Source of the DNA: JBDREF01 sp043820045 | GTDB lineage: Bacteria > Planctomycetota > Phycisphaerae > Sedimentisphaerales > Anaerobacaceae | Reading direction: 5' to 3' | DNA: 5,993 nucleotides | Assembly (NCBI GenBank): GCA_043820045.1 | Contig: JBDREF010000379.1 | Span: forward strand, 1 to 5,993 | In this document: in pieces, positions 1 to 4,152 of the stretch | Layout: each line of letters opens with the position of its first letter | Numbering within the stretch: the stretch's first letter is position 1 | Notes under the pieces: model-generated | What the model was told of the DNA's origin: nothing | The model's database searches: none | The model's input: the letters and a program-made list of their open reading frames with translations, nothing else | Program-made: the position numbers and the translations under genes

Positions 1-288
1 AGTTATTATTGCGTTTATCCCGGCTTCCTCGCACGCCTCAAGGGTATCCATGATTTTTTCTTCCGAACTGTAGGCCAGGAACAACTCCCGCAGATATTTC
101 AGGTCTCTGCTGTGGGACCACCCGCTGAACTGATTGCCGCCGATAATCAGCCTGCTGATTCTAACGTTTCCTATTTTGCCGTTCGGCAATCCTGACCCTG
201 TAGAGGCTCCTGCCGAGGCCTTAGCCGTAACGAACGATGCGGCAAGGGAACTGGCGAACAATTGACGGCGATTAAGAGAATCTGACAT
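1..288 (-). CDS. Tat-signal oxidoreductase-like protein, aldo/keto reductase type (partial, C-terminus off the left edge)
   Basis: The frame is open from the ATG at 286-288 to the window edge, giving 96 residues with no stop. The start is preceded by a good Shine-Dalgarno (GGAAGGG, complement of 297-303). The N-terminus reads MSDSLNRRQLFASSLAASF, a short n-region with an Arg-Arg pair then a hydrophobic stretch and small residues, as in twin-arginine signals; the motif is minimal (NRRQLF). After a Gly/Ser-rich linker comes GKIGNVRISRLIIGGNQFSGW, which matches the first strand of aldo/keto reductase-like TIM barrels, where a pattern of the type 'vSrlglGg' is usual. Further on, EKIMDTLEACEEAGINAI resembles the helix and strand that follow ('ai.aGinf.DTA'). 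The catalytic Asp/Tyr/Lys/His would lie beyond the edge, so activity cannot be judged. It is likely exported and could be one of the planctomycete Tat-signal sugar-oxidoreductase-like proteins. It diverges from the broken gene at 495. The reading frame is solid; the family assignment is moderate. Confidence 0.75.
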   Translation of the reverse strand, partial: MSDSLNRRQLFASSLAASFVTAKASAGASTGSGLPNGKIGNVRISRLIIGGNQFSGWSHSRDLKYLRELFLAYSSEEKIMDTLEACEEAGINAIIT

Positions 289-352
289 TTTTTAATCCCT
301 TCCAAGGCGACCAACATCGACCGAGCTTCTAACGGCCCTGCATTTGGCAATA

Positions 353-381
353 ATCATACCGAATCTGCCCGAAAAATGCAA
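353..381 (-). promoter_or_regulatory. Candidate sigma70-type promoter for the leftward Tat-signal gene
   Basis: On the minus strand, TTGCAT (complement of 376-381) and TATGAT (complement of 353-358) are separated by exactly 17 bases. The -10 box matches consensus at five of six positions and the -35 at three of six. Transcription would start near 346, leaving a leader of about 58 bases before the ATG at 288. This is a sequence match only. The rest of the divergent interval (289-494) contains a weaker plus-strand candidate (TTCACC at 393-398, AATAAT at 415-420, 16-base spacer), too poor to list separately. Confidence 0.4.
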
Positions 382-479
382 ACAAACCGATATTCACCCA
401 TCAGAAATAAGTGCAATAATACGTAAATCTGGTACTATTGAACCCTTCTGTTTCCAAGCATGACAAATAGCACGATTTT

Positions 480-487
480 GGAAGGAG
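480..487 (+). promoter_or_regulatory. Strong ribosome binding site fixing the start at 495
   Basis: GGAAGGAG sits seven bases upstream of the ATG at 495. It matters because it shows that the original start of the following gene was 495, upstream of the in-frame TAG, and not the GTG at 654, which has no comparable site in front of it. Confidence 0.7.
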
Positions 488-494
488 CAGCCTT

Positions 495-1367
495 ATGAAG
501 CTTTTCATGACGCTCGCCGCGAGTGTGCTGTTGACACAGGCGGCAACCAAGGCGCAACTCTCGTAGCCGGACAGTCTCACAATTGACAATGCCATCGTTT
601 CAGTTTCCTATGACTCTTCGCAAGGCACTTTCACCGCAAGCCGGGCTGGAAAGGTGTTTCTAAGGCAGGGTCGATTCGATGAGTCCGGCGTAGACGCAAA
701 GGTAGAGCGTGTGGAAATCCATGATGCAGTCGGCGCCGGAAAAGGAATCCAGCTTACTTTCCCGTCCGGATATACTTACACCATCGCTCTGTATGAGAAT
801 ACGCCGTTCGTATGCATCAAATCTTCAATGCACAACCATACCGACAAGCCGTTGATCATCGATGCAGTTTCGCCCGTTCGTTTTACCGTCGATCTCGACA
901 AGCCGGCCGGCGACCTCCGCATACTCGGCTGTGACGGCCTGACAACCGCCGAGGCCGACAGGGTGAGTTACACATTTCTGGCGATAGCGAAACCGGACGC
1001 CCTCAACGGCGTGGTCTGCGGATGGCTGACACACGACCGGGCGTCGGGCATCGTTAGTTCAAAACAGAACGGCGATCTCGTAGCCGTCGAACCACGTTCA
1101 GAATACGGCAAGCTGCTCGTTCCATACGCGTACGCCGCAGTTGAACAAAAGTGGCCCGGACACCGTAAAGAGCTTGAAACAGTTGTAATGAACACGGCGA
1201 AGAAGACAGGAGCCTTCGTCGTGGGAACCAACCTTGTGGGGGCGATAACACACGGCCCTTGGAGGGGTCGCATATACGGCGGAAACAGCGTCGCCGCCGG
1301 CAGAACAGGCCGAACGGTCGCTGCGGCCAAAGACCGAGACCGGGACATAATGCTCGTCAGATTGTGA
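495..1367 (+). pseudogene. Broken chimera: alpha-galactosidase-like N-terminal region joined to nitrilase-family C-terminus, with in-frame TAG at 564
   Basis: The frame from ATG 495 has a strong ribosome site and a secretion signal (MKLFMTLAASVLLTQA...), then hits TAG at 564-566 (codon 24). The same frame continues open to TGA at 1365-1367. The part after the stop, to about 1122, looks like the N-terminal beta-rich domain of planctomycete/verrucomicrobial alpha-galactosidase-like (GH36-type) proteins; the phrases YTFLAIAKPDALNGVVCGWLTHDRASG and SEYGKLLV are the cues. The catalytic TIM barrel that should follow is absent. From about 1152 the protein (WPGHRKELETVV, then GAFVVGTNLVG, HGP, IYGGNSVA, GRTGRTVAAAKDRDRD) matches the closing strands of carbon-nitrogen hydrolases, without the Glu-Lys-Cys triad. 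Neither enzyme could work. The likely cause is an in-frame deletion joining two genes, plus a point mutation (a CAG to TAG change is one possibility). A GTG at 654 could begin a cytoplasmic product, but nothing supports that. Family names come from motif memory, not a search. Confidence 0.7.
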
Positions 1368-1414
1368 ACGGCTGCCCACGAGTAATTTATGGGATTTGTT
1401 GAAAGGAGCTTGAG

Positions 1415-1741
1415 ATGGTGCGACATGTTGTTTTGGTTTTGACTGTTGGAATTCTGCTCGGTCCGGTGATCGGCTGCAACTCTACGGAGCATGGCAAGGC
1501 ATTGACCTCAGCAGAAGGGGCTGAGATTCGTGTTTATGAAGTATTCGGCATGGACTGCCCCGGCTGCCACGGGGGGATTGAAAAGCTGGTCAAGAAGATT
1601 CCGGCGGTCCAGGATGCACAGGCCAACTGGCAGAAGAAAGAGCTGGCCGTGGTGGTGCGTCCCGGGGTCGAGTTGGACGACGAAGATATCTACGACGCTA
1701 CCCGTCGAGCGAATTTCACGCCTGGCAAGCGGCTCAAGTGA
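1415..1741 (+). CDS. HMA-domain lipoprotein (MerP/CopZ-like metal-binding domain)
   Basis: A 108-residue protein with ribosome site GAAAGGAG (1401-1408) six bases before the ATG. Residues 1-20 form a hydrophobic signal ending in the lipobox VIGC, with Cys21 as the probable lipidation site, so the protein should be membrane-anchored on the outer face of the inner membrane or in the outer membrane. From about residue 37 there is one heavy-metal-associated (HMA) domain: strand EIRVYEVFGM, then the metal loop MDCPGCHGG with Cys48 and Cys51, helix GIEKLVKKIPAVQDA, and strand KKELAVVVRPG. HMA domains bind soft metals such as Cu(I), Hg(II) or Zn(II) through the two Cys; Asp replaces the usual Thr before the first Cys. 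It lies 21 bases ahead of the outer-membrane barrel gene, so the two are probably one operon, suggesting a periplasmic metal carrier or scavenger. Which metal is bound cannot be told. The nearest upstream gene is a pseudogene, so its promoter is not obvious. Confidence 0.88.
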   Translation: MVRHVVLVLTVGILLGPVIGCNSTEHGKALTSAEGAEIRVYEVFGMDCPGCHGGIEKLVKKIPAVQDAQANWQKKELAVVVRPGVELDDEDIYDATRRANFTPGKRLK

Positions 1742-1762
1742 CCAAAGACAAAGGATTAATTA

Positions 1763-2617
1763 ATGAGAAAAGTGTTGCTGGCCTTTGCGGTGAATGCGGC
1801 AGTTGGCGCATTCTTCCCTCAAAGTGCAATCGCCGCCGGAATAAGTGTGGATGCCGGGCTGACCCCGCCGGAGGACCGCTGGATTTTCCGAACACAGTTT
1901 CGCTACATGAGCCGCAAAGATGATCCTACGGCGATGGACCGGAAGATGGACATGTATGCGGTGCCCATCGTGCTGGCATACGGATATCGCCCCGACCTGA
2001 CTTTGCTGATCAGACAACCTCTAAGGCACACTAATATGTCTATGGCAGGGAATATCAGCAGAGATTCCGGCCTCGATGATTTGTTCCTTCTTGGCAAGTA
2101 CAGGTTGTATAGGCGCAACACCCGCGAATATACATTCGGCATCGCCCCAACCCTCGGATTGGAATTGCCTACAGGTGATGATGACTTCACATCGGAGACA
2201 TGGGACCTGCAACCCGGATTTTTCACATCCTGGCGGAGCGGGCCATGGGCCTCCGACTTCAACGTCTCGTACAAGTCGAACGGCTTCTTCGACGAAAATG
2301 ACGCGGGCGTCGATCCCGGCGACGAGCTATCTATCGATCTGGCTCTTGCCTATCAGTTCAGCATCGGCGATGAGGCCGAGGACTCAGTTGCACCCGTGCT
2401 GGAGTTCACCTACAAACATCTCTCGCCGGACCGAAGGAGTGGGCACGATATCGCCAATACGGGGGAATCCCTCTTCTTCGTCTCACCAGGTGTCAAATAC
2501 ACTATATCATCCCTCATCCTGGAGGCTCTGCTGCAAATTCCTACCTGGCAGGACCAGAAGGGCATCCAACTCGAACAAGGAACAAGGTTCCTAGTTGGAG
2601 CGCGGGTGATGTTCTAA
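1763..2617 (+). CDS. Outer-membrane beta-barrel protein, MetA-pathway/phenol-degradation-like family
   Basis: A 284-residue protein. The start has AAAGGA at 1750-1755, seven bases upstream. Residues 1-24 are a standard signal peptide (MRKVLLAF...) with an Ala-Ile-Ala cleavage site. The mature part is made of alternating amphipathic strands: WIFRTQFRYM, VPIVLAYGYRPDLTLLIRQPL, LDDLFLLGKYRLYRR, FGIAPTLGLELPTGDDDF, WDLQPGFFTSW, FNVSYKSNGF, DLALAYQFSIG, PVLEFTYKHLS, FFVSPGVKYTI, LILEALLQIPTW and a closing RFLVGARVMF. The terminal Phe is the classic outer-membrane assembly signal. The layout, with GxxPTGD-type turns and 'SPGVKY', fits the family annotated as putative MetA-pathway of phenol degradation, whose members are barrels of unproven substrate found beside many efflux loci. 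With the HMA lipoprotein just ahead, a role in metal passage or sensing is a fair inference; hydrocarbon uptake is the alternative. The gene is followed by about 100 bases and then a GC-rich hairpin. Confidence 0.82.
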   Translation: MRKVLLAFAVNAAVGAFFPQSAIAAGISVDAGLTPPEDRWIFRTQFRYMSRKDDPTAMDRKMDMYAVPIVLAYGYRPDLTLLIRQPLRHTNMSMAGNISRDSGLDDLFLLGKYRLYRRNTREYTFGIAPTLGLELPTGDDDFTSETWDLQPGFFTSWRSGPWASDFNVSYKSNGFFDENDAGVDPGDELSIDLALAYQFSIGDEAEDSVAPVLEFTYKHLSPDRRSGHDIANTGESLFFVSPGVKYTISSLILEALLQIPTWQDQKGIQLEQGTRFLVGARVMF

Positions 2618-2715
2618 TCGTCGAGTAGCAGAAGTCTGCGTCATGAAGCCAACCGCATATTGAAGGGGACATTCTGCTTTTCTCTTTTTTGAGGGAGAAT
2701 AGAAAATAGAAAAGA

Positions 2716-2742
2716 CTGTGGGGCAGAGGCTCCACCCCACAG
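2716..2742. terminator. GC-rich hairpin, possible terminator of the barrel operon
   Basis: CTGTGGGG (2716-2723) and CCCCACAG (2735-2742) form a perfect 8-base stem with an 11-base loop, 98 bases after the barrel stop codon. No clean run of T follows (CTATTTCC only), so it is not a textbook intrinsic terminator. On the other strand it is preceded by GC-rich repeat sequence and followed by TCTTTTCTATTTTCT, which is T-rich, so it may work better for leftward transcription. It may also simply be part of the mobile repeat cluster in which it sits. Confidence 0.4.
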
Positions 2743-2747
2743 CTATT

Positions 2748-2776
2748 TCCTCGGTGATCTCGGTGCCCTCGGTGGC
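2748..2776 (-). repeat. 9-base-period repeat element, copy 1 (inverted relative to copy 2)
   Basis: On the plus strand three 9-base units follow each other: CTCGGTGAT, CTCGGTGCC, CTCGGTGGC (2750-2776). Read on the minus strand, the 29 bases match the stretch at 2972-3000 at 22 of 29 positions by hand alignment. The unit resembles a CACNGAG-type intergenic repeat with a 9-base period that recurs in many environmental genomes, as I recall it. Confidence 0.65.
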
Positions 2777-2781
2777 AATTA

Positions 2782-2814
2782 TTCGTATCTCGTCGCTCGT
2801 CGTTCGTATCTCGT
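2782..2814. repeat. Direct repeat TTCGTATCTCGT, two copies 21 bases apart
   Basis: TTCGTATCTCGT occurs at 2782-2793 and again at 2803-2814, separated by CGCTCGTCG, itself a degenerate CTCGTCG/TCGT series. The stretch is low in complexity, built from TCGT and CTCGT units, and directly adjoins the 9-base-period element. Confidence 0.6.
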
Positions 2815-2846
2815 TAGTTGAATCCGCGTTTACCCCGAGGAAACTA

Positions 2847-2870
2847 GGGACAGCCACGAATGGCATGAAG
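2847..2870 (+). repeat. Compound repeat, copy A: GGGACAGCCAC joined to CGAATGGCATGAAG
   Basis: An 11-base block (2847-2857) overlaps by one base a 14-base block (2857-2870). Both blocks recur at 3106-3129, but with the 14-base block reversed and the 11-base block in the same direction. The matches are exact. Confidence 0.65.
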
Positions 2871-2971
2871 TTAGTGATAAGCATTGAGAGTGAAGGAACT
2901 TACGTCGGTCCCGTGCGTCGTCAATTATGGGTTTGGCCGATAGCCTGGAATCCCGCGTAGGACACCAAGGA

Positions 2972-3000
2972 ACCACAAAGGGCACTGAGAGTACTGAGGA
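2972..3000 (+). repeat. 9-base-period repeat element, copy 2
   Basis: ACCACAAAG, GGCACTGAG, AGTACTGAG then GA. It is the plus-strand counterpart of the complement of 2748-2776, with seven differences in 29 bases. The divergence suggests an old pair or separate arrivals of the same repeat family. Confidence 0.6.
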
Positions 3001-3105
3001 TAAAAGAGTATGAAATCTTGGTGTTCTATCTGTTCTATATGGCGAGTCAATTATGCAAGGCAACGAATGCAATAAGCCCTTTTTGGACAAAGAGTTATGC
3101 CTTAT

Positions 3106-3129
3106 CTTCATGCCATTCGGGACAGCCAC
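3106..3129 (+). repeat. Compound repeat, copy B: CTTCATGCCATTCG joined to GGGACAGCCAC
   Basis: The 14-base block CTTCATGCCATTCG (3106-3119) is the exact complement of 2857-2870. The 11-base block GGGACAGCCAC (3119-3129) is an exact direct copy of 2847-2857. The one-base overlap is kept, so the same two blocks abut in a different relative orientation. Confidence 0.65.
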
Positions 3130-3217
3130 CCATTCTTTTCTTGACACCACGCTCTAACATAGCGACGTGAACTGGGCGCCCGTCAAGCCCGGGGACGACG
3201 GATAAAGGATTTATTAA

Positions 3218-3412
3218 CAACTGCCTACCAGGCTGACCTACCCGGACGGCAGCTATATCACCTACGAGTACGACCAGCTCAACCGGCTGACCAAGATCAA
3301 GAACCAGGGCGGCACGACCCTGGCCCAGTACACCTATGACTCGCGCTCCCGGCGGACGGCCCTGGACTACGCCAACGGCCGCTGGAAAATCGCATTCAGG
3401 CACCAGAAATAA
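3218..3412 (+). pseudogene. RHS/YD-repeat protein fragment
   Basis: The frame is open from 3218 (directly after a TAA at 3215-3217) to TAA at 3410-3412, with no ATG and no ribosome site. It translates as TRLTYPDGSYITYEYDQLNR, followed by LTKIKNQGG, LAQYTYDSRSRR and TALDYANG. The phrases YPDGSYITYEYDQLNRLT and YTYDSRSRR are two consecutive YD repeats, the beta-strand units of RHS/wapA-type shell proteins, normally present in dozens of copies in proteins of 1000-3000 residues. The last residues (WKIAFRHQK) no longer look like RHS, so the match ends near 3380. The segment is visibly more GC-rich than its flanks. It is a displaced remnant of a polymorphic-toxin or wall-associated protein gene. 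The antisense frame over the same DNA is only its shadow. Confidence 0.75.
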
Positions 3413-3523
3413 TCCGGATGTTGTAGCACCCTGTAATTATAGGCGGCCCCCGAATTGGCACGAACCTTCAGGAGTTCAGAACGTAAATTCTATGGGTGTT
3501 TCTCTAAATATGTCGCACAAAGC

Positions 3524-3552
3524 TTGATTTTTGGATTCGAAAGCAGTATAAT
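3524..3552 (+). promoter_or_regulatory. Near-consensus sigma70-type promoter of the metal-efflux operon
   Basis: TTGATT (3524-3529), a 17-base spacer and a perfect TATAAT (3547-3552). Start of transcription is expected at about 3558-3560, which coincides with the ATG pair at 3557/3560, so the transcript may have no leader. The bases before it (3413-3523) hold no gene I can recognise. Confidence 0.6.
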
Positions 3553-3556
3553 AAGG

Positions 3557-3994
3557 ATGATGGCCAAATCAACGGGAAGACATGAATGCAAGAAGAGTCT
3601 GGTGGTGCTTCTTTGCCTTTTTCTGATCGGCAACGTCGCACACGGGACCGTGTTGTGTTTTGGCGCCGATGGCCACATCGAATTCGAGTCCATATTCCAC
3701 GAGCATTGTGACGATCACGTTCACACTCAAGCTTCGGAGCCTAATCGCCAGTTTCTTGAAGCCGGCCATGAACAAGGCACGCACTGCGAGCCGTGCGTTG
3801 ATGTACCCATCGCCGTTGACTTGGTGAAGATATCCAGCGCCTCCGTCCAGTTCGGCCCCACGTTTGCTGTTACGGCCACGGAACCGGTCGTCGCCGGCGA
3901 GGACTTCAATTCCTGCACACATAGTTCGATGCCTGATACTTTTTTTTCCACCTCTTACTTTATCCCCCTGCGCACAGTGATTCTGCTGGCGTGA
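3557..3994 (+). CDS. Small secreted Cys/His-rich protein leading a metal-efflux operon
   Basis: Two ATGs lie side by side (3557 and 3560); the product is 145 or 144 residues. The frame stays open back to at least 3455, but that start would lie upstream of the promoter and lacks the signal peptide at its N-terminus, so the ATG pair is preferred. Only AAGG touches the start, so there is no proper ribosome site. Numbering from 3557, residues 12-30 form a signal peptide (KKSLVVLLCLFLIGNVAHG). The mature part begins TVLCFGADGHIEFE, then carries a dense His/Cys stretch, FHEHCDDHVHTQ (residues 47-58), and a second cluster, GHEQGTHCEPCVDVPI (70-85). Both clusters suit metal binding in the periplasm. 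The C-terminal third has no recognisable motif. I cannot name a family. The position ahead of CzcC- and CusB-like genes suggests a periplasmic metal buffer, sensor or chaperone for the pump. The stop is TGA; a short AT-only hairpin follows (3998-4015). Confidence 0.75.
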   Translation: MMAKSTGRHECKKSLVVLLCLFLIGNVAHGTVLCFGADGHIEFESIFHEHCDDHVHTQASEPNRQFLEAGHEQGTHCEPCVDVPIAVDLVKISSASVQFGPTFAVTATEPVVAGEDFNSCTHSSMPDTFFSTSYFIPLRTVILLA

Positions 3995-4071
3995 TTTAAA
4001 GAAGTAACTTTCTTTTGTCCATTCCGCCGGCAAAGCATTCGCTGCAAAGGATTGGACAATTGCGTCCCCCG

Positions 4072-4112
4072 CTCCTGAAGATGCTGCGCAAAGAAGCCTT
4101 CTCCTTCAGGAG
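4072..4112 (+). promoter_or_regulatory. Perfect 9-base inverted repeat in the leader of the outer-membrane factor gene
   Basis: CTCCTGAAG (4072-4080) and CTTCAGGAG (4104-4112) can pair perfectly around a 23-base loop, within the 158-base gap between the Cys/His-rich protein and the CzcC-like gene. The loop also contains AGAAG/CTTCT, allowing alternative pairings. It could be an mRNA stem tuning expression between the genes, or a dimer-binding site on DNA. No T-run follows, so it is not an intrinsic terminator. Function is unproven. Confidence 0.4.
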
Positions 4113-4152
4113 AAATCCGAATCCGGGAATCAGATATTTTAGGATTGTCAAC

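Larger units (their letters stand above)
2618..3217. other. Non-coding stretch rich in dispersed-type repeats
   Basis: About 600 bases with no believable gene. Short open frames occur on both strands but lack ribosome sites, and their translations consist of repeat-derived peptides such as ATEGTEITEE. Contents from left to right: a pyrimidine-rich then purine-rich tract (2663-2714) beginning GGGGACATTCTGC; a GC-rich hairpin (2716-2742); a 9-base-period element (2748-2776) with an inverted partner (2972-3000); a 12-base direct repeat (2782-2814); two copies of a compound GGGACAGCCAC/CTTCATGCCATTCG element (2847-2870, 3106-3129); a 10-base direct repeat GTCAATTATG (2920-2929, 3046-3055); and a 9-base tandem GTTCTATCT/GTTCTATAT (3023-3040). 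The first tract and the GGGACAGCC motif remind me of intergenic sequences near REP-associated transposases, from memory only. A GC-rich patch at 3161-3202 reads SDVNWAPVKPGDDG then stop and may be a further gene scrap. Confidence 0.6.

Noticed and set aside
401..595. Minus-strand open frame of 64 codons across the divergent intergenic region and the signal-peptide start of the broken gene.
   Set aside because: It lacks a ribosome site and family motifs, and it overlaps the well-supported start region at 480-563.
968..1492. Long minus-strand frame of 174 codons opposite the chimeric pseudogene and the HMA lipoprotein start.
   Set aside because: It is a shadow of the coding strand: the plus-strand frame has recognisable domain motifs, while this one has Ser/Arg-rich noise and crosses a gene boundary.
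2591..2884. Minus-strand frame containing ATEGTEITEE and similar peptides.
   Set aside because: The peptide is the translation of the 9-base repeat and hairpin; such repeat-derived frames are spurious, and there is no ribosome site.
3095..3403. Minus-strand frame of 102 codons over the RHS fragment.
   Set aside because: The plus strand encodes unmistakable YD repeats over the same bases, so this is an antisense shadow in GC-rich DNA.
3998..4015. AAAGAA/TTCTTT hairpin followed by a short T run after the Cys/His-rich gene.
   Set aside because: The stem is six mostly A-T pairs and too weak for a convincing intrinsic terminator. Termination there would also separate genes that look like one operon.
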